64,000 nucleotides of DNA from Pyrinomonadaceae bacterium MAG19_C2-C3 (GCA_024330265.1 JANDLT010000009.1:1-64000); one strand, 5' to 3'; numbered from the stretch's first letter, positions 43,465-55,712 are shown. Notes: generated from the sequence alone by a model not told the origin. Translations and numbers: made by a program.

Positions 43465-43525
43465 TTCAAGGTTCAAGGTTGTAGGGGCAAGAGTTTATCC
43501 CTGCCCGCATCTGCCTTGAACTGAA
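43465..43525. repeat. TTCAAGG heptamer pair with inverted partner
   Basis: TTCAAGGTTCAAGGTT (43465-43480) and GCCTTGAACTGAA (43513-43525) form the outer arms, and GGGGCA/TGCCC pairs inside. The element fills the gap between the FN3 gene and the ABC ATPase gene. Confidence 0.75.
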
Positions 43526-43530
43526 ACACA

Positions 43531-44780
<1,250 letters not shown>

Positions 44781-44784
<4 letters not shown>

Positions 44785-46238
44785 AAAACATAGCGGCTCA
44801 GGTCTTGGTCTTTCACGATGTCTTCGAGCGTATTGTTGACGCGGGCGCGGTCAATGACTTGGTGCTTGGGTTCGAGGTCGGGACCGTCGAAGCTTATCTG
44901 TTCCAAGATTTTCTCCATGATGGTATGCAGACGGCGCGCCCCTATGTTTTCGGTGCGTTCGTTGACGATACCGGCAAACTCGGCGACGGCATCGAGCGAG
45001 TCGTCGGTAAAATCCAGTGTGATGCCTTCGGTTTCAAGCAGGGCTTTGTACTGTTTGAGGAGCGAGTTTTTCGGTTCGGTCAGAATGCGTTTGAAGTCTG
45101 CGACGGTCAAGGATTCGAGTTCGACGCGGATAGGGAAGCGTCCCTGAAGTTCGGGAATCAAGTCGGACGGCTTGGAGACGTGGAACGCTCCGGCGGCGAT
45201 AAAGAGTATGTGGTCGGTTTTGACCATGCCGTAACGTGTGTTGACGGTCGTGCCTTCGATGATGGGGAGTATGTCGCGCTGTACGCCTTCGCGTGACACG
45301 TCGGGTCCGCCGCCGCCTTCGCGTCCGGCGATTTTGTCTATCTCGTCGAGGAAGATGATGCCGGAGGATTCTGTGCGTTCGAGGGCGGCGCGGGCGACGG
45401 AATCCATATCAATCAAGCGTTCTTCCTCTTCCTGAATAAGGTACTCCATCGCTTCATCAACGCGCATTTTGCGGCGTTTGGTGCGCCCTTGAAAGAGATT
45501 GCCGAGCATGTCCTTCATGTTAATGCCCATCTCTTCGACGCCCTGCGGTCCGGCGAGTTCGATAGTGGGAAAGTTGCGTTCGCGGATTTCCATTTCGACG
45601 ATGCGGTTATCGAGACGCCCTTCGCGCAGTTGTACGCGCAGCTTTTCGCGCGTCCGGTTGGGGTTGGAATCGGAGTTAGACACAGCGGAAGGTGAGGCGT
45701 GAGAGGATGAATCCGATAAGCCGTTCAATGAATCATCTGACGAAATGTTGTCGGCATCAAAGTCGAAATCGTTGGTGCGGCTGCTCGAAGGCAGAAGTAA
45801 ATCGAGCAGACGTTCTTCGGCGGACTGTTCGGATTTTTCCGCGACTTCGGCGGCGCGCTCTGTGCGGAGCATCTCAACGCCGATTTCGGTCAAATCACGA
45901 ATCATGCTTTCGACATCGCGCCCGACATAGCCGACTTCGGTAAATTTGGAAGCCTCGACTTTGAGAAACGGCGAGTTGGACATGCGCGCGAGGCGGCGCG
46001 CGATTTCGGTTTTACCGACGCCGGTTGAACCGATCATGATGATGTTTTTCGGCATCACGTCGGCAGCCATATCGGGGTCGAGTTTCTGACGCCGGACGCG
46101 GTTACGCAGGGCAATCGCCACCGCGCGTTTGGCGGCGGCTTGCCCTACGACGTGTTTGTCGAGTGCCGCGACAATCTGGCGCGGAGTCATTTCGTCGAGA
46201 CGGATTTCGTCTGTGTCACCGGAAAGATAGATAACCAT
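44781..46238 (-). CDS. hslU: ATP-dependent protease ATPase subunit HslU
   Basis: AAA+ unfoldase of the HslVU (ClpYQ) protease. Walker A is [17 protein letters not shown] near residue 50, Walker [14 protein letters not shown] near 300, sensor and C-terminal tail [14 protein letters not shown] that inserts into HslV is intact. At 485 residues it is longer than E. coli HslU (443); the extra residues are an acidic Ser/Asp/Asn-rich insertion in the I-domain (about 150-200). It lies 97 bp downstream of hslV, with a heptamer hairpin in the gap. Its TAG stop is part of the next repeat. Confidence 0.95.
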
Positions 46239-46242
46239 AAGA

Positions 46243-46332
<90 letters not shown>

Positions 46333-46335
46333 TGT

Positions 46336-46917
46336 TCAAAGTTCTTCGACAATCAGATTGGTGTTGGTATAGATGCAGATTTCACCGGCGATAGAGAGGG
46401 CTTCGGTGGCGATGTCGCGTGCGCCGAGTTGTGTGTGTTTAAGCAGGGCGCGGGCGGCGGCGAGGGCGAAGGAGCCGCCCGAACCGATGGCGAGAACGTC
46501 GTCGGCGGCGTCGGGGGCGATGACATCGCCGTTGCCGGAAAGCAGAAACGACGAGCGTTCATCGGCGACGAGGAGTAGGGCTTCTAGGTGACGCAGGATT
46601 TTATCTGTGCGCCAATCTTTGCTCAGTTCGATGGCGGCGCGCTCTAAATTGCCGTGATACTGTTCGAGTTTGGATTCAAAGCGCGTGAGCAGGGAGAAGG
46701 CATCGGCGGAAGCTCCGGCAAAGCCCGCGAGTATGCGGTCGTTATAGAGGCGGCGGACTTTGCGCGCACCGGATTTCATGACCGTATCGCCGAGCGTCAC
46801 CTGTCCGTCGCCCGCCATGGCGACTTGCCCTGCGCGGCGGACAAGCAGAATCGTGGTGCTGCGAAGACGCACGGAGTTTGGCGTGGGTGAAGAATCGGCT
46901 AAATTGTTTTTAAGCAT
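46336..46917 (-). CDS. hslV: ATP-dependent protease proteolytic subunit HslV
   Basis: N-terminal nucleophile hydrolase, the peptidase half of HslVU. The mature catalytic threonine is in [12 protein letters not shown], followed by [15 protein letters not shown] and [20 protein letters not shown], all family hallmarks; the C-terminus has [14 protein letters not shown]. The 193-residue form starts at ATG 46917 and has an unusually long propeptide of about 19 residues before the Thr pair. A TTG at 46929 would overlap the -10 box and is rejected. Co-transcribed with hslU. Confidence 0.95.
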   Translation of the reverse strand: MLKNNLADSSPTPNSVRLRSTTILLVRRAGQVAMAGDGQVTLGDTVMKSGARKVRRLYNDRILAGFAGASADAFSLLTRFESKLEQYHGNLERAAIELSKDWRTDKILRHLEALLLVADERSSFLLSGNGDVIAPDAADDVLAIGSGGSFALAAARALLKHTQLGARDIATEALSIAGEICIYTNTNLIVEEL

Positions 46918-46928
46918 AGAAGTGGGCA

Positions 46929-46958
46929 ACTATAGGAACTGCGTGCGCGGTAAGTCAA
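46929..46958 (-). promoter_or_regulatory. Sigma-70-type promoter of hslVU
   Basis: On the minus strand TTGACT (46953-46958) and TATAGT (46929-46934) are separated by 18 bases; both match consensus at five of six positions. The predicted start of transcription is around 46922, only about five bases before the hslV ATG, so the mRNA may be nearly leaderless. Confidence 0.65.
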
Positions 46959-47169
46959 GCGAGAGGTCGGAAGGGTATGGTAAGGCATAAGAAGATTCAT
47001 GCCAGCGGAGAGATTTATAATTGAACAGCGCGCCTGACGTTGATTGAGGGAAGCGATAAGGTCGGGTTTGAAGGTAAAGTAAGACGTGCGTGTGCGTGTC
47101 TGCGTCATGCAAAACAGAGAGTCGTGGTATAAAAGTTCGGAGCAATCGAGACGGGCGGGATGAAACGAG

Positions 47170-47994
47170 ATGATGCAAAAGGATTATGGTGAAAGCCGGA
47201 AGATGACCCGACGACAACCTTTAATCGGAATCACTATGCGCCACGACACGGAGCGCGGCAGGTTTTACCTTGCGACGGAATACAGCGAGGCGATTATCGC
47301 GGCGGGCGGCGTTCCGGTTCACATCACGTTGAGCGATGACGAAGATTACTTGCGCGAAATTGCGATGCGTCTCGACGGTGTGTTGCTGCCGGGCAGTGCT
47401 TCGGATGTTGACCCGAACCTTTACGGGCAAGAGCCGTCTGTGAAACTCGGTATGGTGCATCCGCGCCGTGACAGCACGGATTTGAAGCTGTTGGAATACG
47501 TCGAGAGGCGCGCTCTGCCGTTGCTGGCGATTTGTTACGGGATGCAAGTCTGGAACGTGGCGCGCAAAGGAACATTGGTGCAGGACATAGCGAGCGTGTG
47601 GCGGGGAGCGATAAAGCACCAGCAGGAAGGCGTGCGTGAGCATCGTTCGCATAACATCAGACTCGCGGAAGAAACGCGCTTGCATGATGTGGTCAAGCGG
47701 TCGCTGACAACCTTCGGCGCAAAAGATGTGTTGGCGGTCAACAGTCATCATCATCAAGGTGTGGCGGAAGTCGGGGAGAACTTGCGCGCGGTTGGGTGGG
47801 CGGGCGACGAATTGGTGGAAGCGATTGAGGAGACGCGCGAAGGGCGTTGGGGAATCGGCGTGCAGTGGCATCCAGAGGTTGATTGGCGCAATGATGAAGT
47901 TTCACGAGAACTCTTTGCGGAGTTCGTGAGGGCGGCTCAAGTTTTTCAGGCAAGCGGTGAACCCAACCGTGAACATAATTTAGTTTCCGTCTGA
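47170..47994 (+). CDS. Class I glutamine amidotransferase-like hydrolase (peptidase C26 / PuuD type)
   Basis: A 274-residue gamma-glutamyl hydrolase-like protein. The catalytic Cys is in AICYGMQVWNVA, His and Glu in GVQWHPEVD, and LPGSASDVDPNLYG with NSHHHQGV are typical of gamma-glutamyl-GABA hydrolases. It may hydrolyse gamma-glutamyl amides; no putrescine operon accompanies it. The start ATG at 47170 is uncertain: ATG at 47203 gives MTRRQPLIGITM, which is where homology usually begins. The next gene is NamZ-like, on the same strand. Confidence 0.88.
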   Translation: MMQKDYGESRKMTRRQPLIGITMRHDTERGRFYLATEYSEAIIAAGGVPVHITLSDDEDYLREIAMRLDGVLLPGSASDVDPNLYGQEPSVKLGMVHPRRDSTDLKLLEYVERRALPLLAICYGMQVWNVARKGTLVQDIASVWRGAIKHQQEGVREHRSHNIRLAEETRLHDVVKRSLTTFGAKDVLAVNSHHHQGVAEVGENLRAVGWAGDELVEAIEETREGRWGIGVQWHPEVDWRNDEVSRELFAEFVRAAQVFQASGEPNREHNLVSV

Positions 47995-48049
47995 TAACAT
48001 CTGTTCGTTAGCTTAGATTTGAAAGTGCAAACGCGAGGTAAAGCTAGGG

Positions 48050-49225
48050 ATGAAGCATGAAGTGAAGCTTGGGATTGAGAATCTACTGTCTGAGAAAGCG
48101 TCTCTGCTAAAAGGCGCGCGTGTCGGTTTGGTGTGCAATCAGGCTTCCGTGAATCATGCGTGGCGGCATGTCGCGGACGAGATGCACGGGGACGAGCGCA
48201 TCAACCTGACAACGCTGTTCGGACCCCAGCACGGGATACGCGGTGATGTGCAGGACAACATGATTGAAACCGCGCACACGATTGACGCACGTACAGGCTT
48301 GCCGGTTTATTCCCTGTATAGTGAGACGCGCGAACCTACGGAAGCGATGTTGAAAGAGGTGGACATCATCGTCTTCGATTTGCAGGACGTGGGATGTCGC
48401 ATATACACGTTCATTTATACGCTTGCCAACTGTATGCGGGCGGCAGCGAAGTTCGGCAAAAAGGTTGTCGTGTGTGACCGCCCGAACCCGATTGGCGGCG
48501 TGCAAGTCGAGGGCAACGTGTTGGAAGCAGGTTGGGAATCTTTCGTAGGACAGTTTCCTTTGCCGACCAGACACGGGATGACGGTCTGCGAGTTGGCGCA
48601 ATTATTTAAGAATGAGTTCGGGCTTGAATGCGAATTGGAGACGGTATGTATGACGGGCTGGCGCAGGGAAATGTACTTTGACGAGACGGGCGCGCCGTGG
48701 GTTCTGCCGTCACCGAATATGCCGACGCAGGAGACGGCAGAGGTCTTTCCGGGAACGGTGCATCTGGAAGGCACGCAGCTTTCGGAAGGACGCGGAACGA
48801 CGCGCCCGTTCGAGTTAATCGGCGCACCGTATGTAGATGCAAACGATTTCCAAGCGGAACTGGCAAAATACGATTTGGCGGGCGTGGTATTTCGCGCGTG
48901 TAATTTCATGCCGACGTTTCAGAAGCACGCGGGGCAGGTGTGCGGCGGCGTACAGCTTCACGTCACAGACTGTCGGCGATTTGAAAGCGTCAAGTGCGGC
49001 GTGGCAATCGTCAAGACGGCGTTCGATATGTATAAGGATGATTTCGAGTGGAAGTCACCGCCTTACGAATATGTATATGACCGCAACCCTTTCGACGTGA
49101 TTGCGGGAACGGATAAATTGCGATTGATGATTGAAAGCCACGCCGCACTTGATGAGATAGTCACTTCGTGGGACGCGGGGTTAAGCGAGTTTGCGAAGGT
49201 GCGTGAAAAATACCTGCTTTATTAA
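48050..49225 (+). CDS. DUF1343 protein, NamZ-like exo-beta-N-acetylmuramidase
   Basis: A 391-residue DUF1343 protein. Characterised NamZ enzymes remove MurNAc from the non-reducing ends of peptidoglycan fragments. Family landmarks seen are VGLVCNQASVNHAWRHVAD, LFGPQHGIRGDVQDNM, VFDLQDVGCRIYTFIYTLA, CDRPNPIGG, LPSPNMPTQETAEVFPGT and LSEGRGTTRPFE. No signal peptide is evident, so it would act in the cytoplasm or leave by another route. MurNAc released could feed the AmgK-like and MurU-like enzymes encoded at 22356 and 20505. A GAGG-like ribosome site precedes the ATG. Confidence 0.88.
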   Translation: MKHEVKLGIENLLSEKASLLKGARVGLVCNQASVNHAWRHVADEMHGDERINLTTLFGPQHGIRGDVQDNMIETAHTIDARTGLPVYSLYSETREPTEAMLKEVDIIVFDLQDVGCRIYTFIYTLANCMRAAAKFGKKVVVCDRPNPIGGVQVEGNVLEAGWESFVGQFPLPTRHGMTVCELAQLFKNEFGLECELETVCMTGWRREMYFDETGAPWVLPSPNMPTQETAEVFPGTVHLEGTQLSEGRGTTRPFELIGAPYVDANDFQAELAKYDLAGVVFRACNFMPTFQKHAGQVCGGVQLHVTDCRRFESVKCGVAIVKTAFDMYKDDFEWKSPPYEYVYDRNPFDVIAGTDKLRLMIESHAALDEIVTSWDAGLSEFAKVREKYLLY

Positions 49226-49282
49226 GGCGCGCAGTGTTTCAGCGCAAACGATAAGACGGCGTTGAAGCATCAGACACAAAAG

Positions 49283-50413
49283 ATGATTACCTTTAAGTTC
49301 AAGATAGAATTTAGGCGCGCGTGTGCGGGACGTGTGAGCCTGACGATGGTGATAACAACTCTGTGTTGTTTGTGCTTATCGTTATCGAGCGTGAAGAGTG
49401 TCGAAGCGCAGAGCGGGCGGACGGCAAAAAGCGGCGGGGAGTCGAGCGCGACGACACCGGCGAAAGCGGGCGGGACGGCAAAGGGGATTGAGACTGACGA
49501 AGATGTGATAGATATTAGGACGACGGAAGTTTTGCTGCCCGTCTCTGTGCGCGAAACGGACGGGCGTTTGAAGCACGACTTAGCACCGGAAAACTTCTTG
49601 ATATACGATAACGGCGTGCGACAGGAAATCACGAGTTTCAATAAAGAGCGCGTGCCGGTGAACGTCGTGCTGTTGTTAGACGCATCGGGCAGCGTGTATA
49701 GCCAGATGCGTTTTATCAGAAAAGCGGCATCCGAGTTTGTGCATAGTTTGACCGCCGAAGATAAGGTGTCCGTGATGCAGTTCGCAGACCGTGTGGAGTT
49801 GTTACAGGATTGGACACAGGCAAGCGAGGCGAAGGAAATTGATAAAGCTTTGCAATGGCGTTACCATCCGGGCGAACGTACAACGTTTTACGACGGGCTG
49901 TATCTGGCGGCGGATGAGCAGCTTAAAAAAGTTCAAGGGCGACGCATCGTAGTGTTACTCACCGACGGGATTGATTCGAGCGAACGAAAAAGAGTTGATT
50001 TCACCCAAGCCTTGAACGCGATCAGAAAAAGCGAAACCATTGTTTATACCATCAGCCTGACGGAGAGTTTGCGGCGGGCTTTGGATGAGAACACGGGCGG
50101 GCGCATCAATCGCTTGTTGATGGGCAATTACAATAAACGGTTGATTGCGATGTACAGGGCGCAACTGGCATTGGCGGAAGCCAACTTAAAGCAACTGGCA
50201 AGTCAGAGCGGCGGGCGCGTGTTTTTCCCTTTAGAGCAGACGGAGTTGGCGGGCGTCTATCAACAGATTGCCGAAGAATTGCGGACACAGTATTTGATAA
50301 CTTACAGACCTACGCCGCGCAGCACGCAAACGCAATGGAGAGAGATTCGCGTGCTGGTGACGCCGGGCGGGTATGATGTGAGTGCGCGCCGCGAATACTT
50401 GAGCGGCGTCTAA
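49283..50413 (+). CDS. Secreted VWA-domain protein (second paralogue)
   Basis: A 376-residue protein. The N-terminus has a basic region and hydrophobic stretch (VSLTMVITTLCCLCLSLSSV) with likely cleavage near VEAQS. A low-complexity Gly/Ala/Ser/Thr stretch precedes the VWA domain: LLLDASGSVYSQM carries DxSxS, TTFYDGL the Thr and LLTDGIDSSERK the Asp of the MIDAS. The C-terminal TQYLITYRPT with WREIRV matches its paralogue at 32047. ATG at 49283 is preferred; a TTG at 49262 is in frame. Function unknown in both paralogues. Confidence 0.85.
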   Translation: MITFKFKIEFRRACAGRVSLTMVITTLCCLCLSLSSVKSVEAQSGRTAKSGGESSATTPAKAGGTAKGIETDEDVIDIRTTEVLLPVSVRETDGRLKHDLAPENFLIYDNGVRQEITSFNKERVPVNVVLLLDASGSVYSQMRFIRKAASEFVHSLTAEDKVSVMQFADRVELLQDWTQASEAKEIDKALQWRYHPGERTTFYDGLYLAADEQLKKVQGRRIVVLLTDGIDSSERKRVDFTQALNAIRKSETIVYTISLTESLRRALDENTGGRINRLLMGNYNKRLIAMYRAQLALAEANLKQLASQSGGRVFFPLEQTELAGVYQQIAEELRTQYLITYRPTPRSTQTQWREIRVLVTPGGYDVSARREYLSGV

Positions 50414-50449
50414 AGTGAAACGGGATATAATCGGAAAAGAGGAACGATA

Positions 50450-50857
50450 TTGAGCGTTGAAGCGAGAAGACAGAGCAGTGGTCAAGCGTATTTGTACGCT
50501 TTGCTGGGGTGGTTGATACCGGGCGCAGGGCATCTGGCACAAAAGCGTTGGGGACGCGGATTATTGTTCGGCGGTGCGGTCTGTTTGATGTTCATCATAG
50601 GACGACAATTCGGCGGCAACTTGCAGGATATTACGAACGGAAGCGAAGGCTTGCTGCCGCGCGTGTTTGGGGCGTTTAACTTGGGAACAGGAGTTTTGTA
50701 CTTGGGAAGCTGGTTGAGCGGTATCGGCTTCGGTGAAGCCGAGGACGCGCGGCGCATCAGTTTCGAGTACGGCAACACGTTCTTGATGGTTGCCGGACTA
50801 CTCAATTACCTCGTGGCATTTGACGCTTTCGATATAGGAGTGGGCAGGAAAAAGTGA
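50450..50857 (+). CDS. Small multi-pass membrane protein (DUF6677-like)
   Basis: A 135-residue membrane protein with about three to four hydrophobic segments (YLYALLGWLIPGAGHLAQ, LFGGAVCLMFIIG, LGTGVLYLGSWLSGI and LMVAGLLNYLVAF). The PGAGHLAQKRWGRGLLF motif is shared with the DUF6677/TM2-like group of acidobacterial proteins. The start is TTG at 50450 with AAAGAGGAAC upstream. Its stop overlaps the GTG of the next small gene. Function unknown; the pair lies between the second VWA gene and recO. Confidence 0.7.
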   Translation: MSVEARRQSSGQAYLYALLGWLIPGAGHLAQKRWGRGLLFGGAVCLMFIIGRQFGGNLQDITNGSEGLLPRVFGAFNLGTGVLYLGSWLSGIGFGEAEDARRISFEYGNTFLMVAGLLNYLVAFDAFDIGVGRKK

Positions 50858-51021
50858 GACATCTGATTGTTATATGCGTGTTCGCGGCGTTGGTCGGCGT
50901 CGTCTTCGGCGGCATTTCGCACGAAACACCGCGCGAACAGATCAAGTACGGGGCGCAGGTTTTCGCCAAGTTCACCCTGTTTGCGTTTGTGCTGGGTTGG
51001 ATTCTATTTTTACTGCCGTGA
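50854..51021 (+). CDS. 55-residue two-helix membrane protein
   Basis: A short gene of 55 codons starting GTG at 50854, overlapping the upstream stop as GTGA, and ending TGA at 51019-51021. The product starts MRHLIVICVFAALVGVVFGG, then a charged loop ISHETPREQIKYGAQ and a second hydrophobic segment FTLFAFVLGWILFLLP. Two membrane helices and the tight overlap support a real gene coupled to the DUF6677-like one. No homology can be asserted from sequence alone. Confidence 0.65.
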   Translation: MRHLIVICVFAALVGVVFGGISHETPREQIKYGAQVFAKFTLFAFVLGWILFLLP

Positions 51022-51139
51022 TTTAACATCGAACGTCATTCTCTCCGGGCGCATCTTTCCGCGCTAGACATATACATCTCTAGACACACGGTTTTCACCA
51101 ACCGCGAATAATAGAAGCCGCGAAAAGCACGAGTTTTAC

Positions 51140-51883
51140 ATGCCATCGGTCGAAACACGGGCGATAATTTTACGCACATATAATCTGGCGGAAGCCGATA
51201 AGGTCGTGGTCTGTTTTACGGAGGCGAGCGGAATGGTGCGCGGTGTGGCGCGCGGAGCGAGACGCTTAAAGAGTCGTTACGGAGCGGGATTAGAACCGTG
51301 GACGCTAATTCGAATCGCGTATTTCGAGAAGGAAGGGCGCGAACTGGTATCGCTCAAAGGCGTTGACATCGAGCGTTCGTCTTTCGCGCTGGCAACGGAT
51401 GCGGAAGCCTCCGCGACCTTAGCGTACATGAGCGCGCTGGTGCTGGAGTTTATGCCGCCGCACGAAAAAAACGCTTTGATGTTTCGGATGATGGTCGCGT
51501 GTATGGAGGCTCTTGTTGAGGAAGGTGTCGGGAAAGCGGCGATTGCGAGCTACTTCGAGACATGGACGCTGCGCTTGAGCGGTGTGCTGCCCGATGTGAG
51601 CGTCTGCGCGCAGTGTCACAGGCAACTGACGGAAGGTGAAGCGGCAAAGTTGGGGATAGATACGCAAATCCGTTGCACCGATTGCGGGCGTGAGAGCGAC
51701 ATGAAAATCTCTGCCGCGGTACGTAAGCAAATTCAACTGATACAGCGCGTCGCGCCGTGCACTTACGCGCAAACTTCAGGCTACGAGAAGACACGCGAAG
51801 AGTTAAACGCTTTGCTCAAGCGTTTGACGCACAAAGCTTTGGAGCGTCTGCCACGCGCACTGGAAACCTTACAGGCGCGCTAA
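51140..51883 (+). CDS. recO: DNA repair protein RecO
   Basis: A 247-residue recombination mediator that loads RecA with RecR. It begins with the OB fold (VETRAIILRTYNLAEADKVV, GMVRGVARGARRLKSRYGAGL), followed by a helical domain and a zinc finger (CAQC near residue 155 and CTDC near 176). Length and layout match the family. ATG at 51140. The LptFG fusion gene follows on the same strand 51 bp later. Confidence 0.93.
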   Translation: MPSVETRAIILRTYNLAEADKVVVCFTEASGMVRGVARGARRLKSRYGAGLEPWTLIRIAYFEKEGRELVSLKGVDIERSSFALATDAEASATLAYMSALVLEFMPPHEKNALMFRMMVACMEALVEEGVGKAAIASYFETWTLRLSGVLPDVSVCAQCHRQLTEGEAAKLGIDTQIRCTDCGRESDMKISAAVRKQIQLIQRVAPCTYAQTSGYEKTREELNALLKRLTHKALERLPRALETLQAR

Positions 51884-51934
51884 ACACACCGATTCAAACC
51901 TCGCCGATTCAAATCATTGAATCGGGAACTTGCG

Positions 51935-54310
51935 ATGAATACCCGTTTGATCGAGCGGTACGCGATAAAAGCCACAGTTCCATACATGGTGCTGACAGGT
52001 TTGTTGTTGACGGGCTTATTAGTCGCGCAACAGGGAACACGTTTCGCGGAAGTGCTAGAAGGAACGAGCGCGTCACCGGGTGTGAGCGTCAAATTGTTAT
52101 GGGCATTGCTACCGGGTATTTTGATGTTGACGATTCCGGTCGCCGTGTTGATAGGCATCATGGTCGGGTTCGGACGTTTGAACGCCAACAGCGAATTGGT
52201 GGTTTGGCGTGCGACGGGAGTTTCGGAAGCAAAACTAATCGGGACGATGCTGCTCATTGCCTTACCCGCGACGGCGTGTTCGATTTATATGGGGCTATTT
52301 GCCGCACCGCAAGCTGCGCGGAGTGTGCGCGCTTTGGTATTACAGGTTATTGAACAAAAATTCGAGTCGCCGCTTGAGCCGGGAACATTCGAGACATCTG
52401 TGCCGGGTAAAATTTTACACGTCGGAGATAGCGACCATGAGCGCGGCGAATGGAAAAAGGTTTTCATACACGAGCAGAACGGAGCAAACGGCGTCCGTCT
52501 GATTACTGCACGAAGCGGAAGGATTGACAAATCAAGCACTTCCGGCGAAGCAGCGGAACTGGTGCTTAGAGACGCCCAAGTAGTAACGCTTCCAATTAAA
52601 AGTGGTGGAACGGGTGCGAAGGCAACGGAAACCGCGAACGATGCGGCAAGCACCGGAAAAATCAACGACACCGAAGATGAAGTAGTAGTAGAGCGTTTAG
52701 CCCAACTAAGAGTCAGATTGGACGTTAACCTAGACCGTTTGCGAAAAGCCGTCGAGACGCGCGAGATGGAACTCGAAGAACTCTCGTTAAACGAGTTGTA
52801 TGCACGCGGCGCGAACGCGGCTAATGCGGGCGAAAGACTAAACGCCCGTATCGCTTTGCATCGCCGTCTGGCTTTATGTTTTGCGCCGCTCTGTTTTGCA
52901 CTGCTGGGTAGTGCCTTAGCCGTCAAATTCAAACGCGGTGGCAGAGGCTACGGGGGGTTGGTCGCGCTGGCGATTATTTTCCTGTACTACCTGTTGACCA
53001 TCGGCGGAGAACAGTTGGGGCGAAGCGGTGTACTAAAGCCGGAGTTGGCGATGTGGCTGGCGACATTCTGCGTGGTCGGACTCGCGGGACTGCGTTTGGC
53101 AATGTCGCGCGCTATACCGTTTGTTGCTTTTAATTTTTCAAAACAGAGTAAACATAACGGGTTGCAGACCCATCAGGCATCGGCTACCGACTCTGGAAGT
53201 TTGAATTTGTCACACTATTTTCGTTTGTCCAGATTGCTCGATAGCCGCATATTAAGGTTGGTGGGGAAAAACTTCTGCTTCTGTTTGCTCTGTCTAGTGA
53301 GCCTGTTCATCGTTTTCACGCTCTTTGACGTGTGGCGTTTCGTCGCCGGGCGCGGGGTGAGTTACCGCACTGTTCTGCTCTACTTCTGGTATCTACAACC
53401 GTTTTTACTAACGGCACTGGCTCCCGCCGCGATATTTATCGCGGCTCTGGTGGGATATAGCCGCCTGACGCAGAACAATGAAGTCGTCGCGTGGCTTGCC
53501 GCGGGGCAGAGTACCTATCGTTTGGCTTTACCCGGCGTATTGCTTGCCGCAACGGTCGGCGGCGGATTGTGGTGGATGCAGGAGAATGTACTGGCGCAAG
53601 CCAACATACGTCAAGACGATTTGCGTGACCGCATGAAAAGTGGAACGTCTTCGCGCGCGGTGACAGGCGGACAGGGAACTCAATGGGTGGCGGACAACGC
53701 CGCGCGTCGCTTATTCGCTTATCACGCCGGAGAAAATAGCATTGACGACACGACTATTTATGATTTCGATTCGCAAGGCGTTCATCTATCAAAGATTTCG
53801 ATGACACCGCAGGGTAGCTGGATAGATGAATCAAGGTTACGCCTATCTCAATGTTCCAAATATGAAATCAATAAGGGTCGCGCGATGCTCTCAACATGCG
53901 ACCAACTTATTATTCCGGCGACGGCGGAGATGTTTAAGCAAACGCTTTTTAAGCAATCGCATTTAAGGACTTCACAATTGAATTCGATGCTCACGCGGTC
54001 GCCGCAGTTTAAGGCTGACGGGGAAAAACACCGAGAACTCAAGCTTGCCTATCTTCGCCGCTATACCAAAGCGTTTGAACCGTTGGTTCTGGTAATTCTC
54101 GCCACGGCACTGGCACTGGCGTGCGGTCGTTACGGTTCTTTAATCGCGCTTTCCGTTGCGTTAGTTGTCGGAACGCTGTTTTTTCTTGCGCTTGAAGGCT
54201 TCGCGTTACTGGGAAACTACGGACTGCTTCCTGCTCTGGCGGCGGCGTGGACGCCGATTGTGCTATGCGGGGCATCCGGCATCTATTTTTTGTCGCGTCA
54301 GAAAACGTGA
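51935..54310 (+). CDS. LptF-LptG fusion: LPS-export permease with two YjgP/YjgQ domains
   Basis: A 791-residue protein made of two permease domains that are normally separate proteins of about 360 residues. Residues 1-395 form the first unit (RLIERYAIKATVPYMVLTGL, with the periplasmic jellyroll in the middle and RIALHRRLALCFAPLCFALL returning to membrane); residues 420-791 form the second (LSRLLDSRILRLVGKNFCFC, then ATALALACGRYGSLIALSVA). LptF and LptG with LptB extract LPS from the inner membrane. Fusion would fix the 1:1 ratio. The ATG at 51935 is preferred to a TTG at 51917. Confidence 0.85.
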   Translation: MNTRLIERYAIKATVPYMVLTGLLLTGLLVAQQGTRFAEVLEGTSASPGVSVKLLWALLPGILMLTIPVAVLIGIMVGFGRLNANSELVVWRATGVSEAKLIGTMLLIALPATACSIYMGLFAAPQAARSVRALVLQVIEQKFESPLEPGTFETSVPGKILHVGDSDHERGEWKKVFIHEQNGANGVRLITARSGRIDKSSTSGEAAELVLRDAQVVTLPIKSGGTGAKATETANDAASTGKINDTEDEVVVERLAQLRVRLDVNLDRLRKAVETREMELEELSLNELYARGANAANAGERLNARIALHRRLALCFAPLCFALLGSALAVKFKRGGRGYGGLVALAIIFLYYLLTIGGEQLGRSGVLKPELAMWLATFCVVGLAGLRLAMSRAIPFVAFNFSKQSKHNGLQTHQASATDSGSLNLSHYFRLSRLLDSRILRLVGKNFCFCLLCLVSLFIVFTLFDVWRFVAGRGVSYRTVLLYFWYLQPFLLTALAPAAIFIAALVGYSRLTQNNEVVAWLAAGQSTYRLALPGVLLAATVGGGLWWMQENVLAQANIRQDDLRDRMKSGTSSRAVTGGQGTQWVADNAARRLFAYHAGENSIDDTTIYDFDSQGVHLSKISMTPQGSWIDESRLRLSQCSKYEINKGRAMLSTCDQLIIPATAEMFKQTLFKQSHLRTSQLNSMLTRSPQFKADGEKHRELKLAYLRRYTKAFEPLVLVILATALALACGRYGSLIALSVALVVGTLFFLALEGFALLGNYGLLPALAAAWTPIVLCGASGIYFLSRQKT

Positions 54311-54362
54311 CTTTGTATTTTCAAGCATCCTGTCAAACGGATGTTGTAAAAATCAAGAATAC

Positions 54363-54397
54363 AAAAGGGCGGAATACACAGTGTATTCCGCCCTTTT
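54363..54397. terminator. Bidirectional intrinsic terminator
   Basis: A perfect 17-bp stem (54363-54379 with 54381-54397), AAAAGGGCGG outward on one side and CCGCCCTTTT on the other, with a 1-base loop in the drawn pairing (in practice a few bases open). It ends with TTTTGATTT on the plus strand. It separates lptFG from the convergent ahcY gene and should terminate both. Confidence 0.92.
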
Positions 54398-54422
54398 GAT
54401 TTGGTGAGGAACGAGAGAAGCT

Positions 54423-55712
<1,290 letters not shown>

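Noticed and set aside
46930-47169. tRNA or small RNA gene in the hslV-C26 gap
   Set aside because: No cloverleaf, no TTCGA-type T-loop and no CCA end were found; the gap holds the hslV promoter and otherwise nothing recognised.
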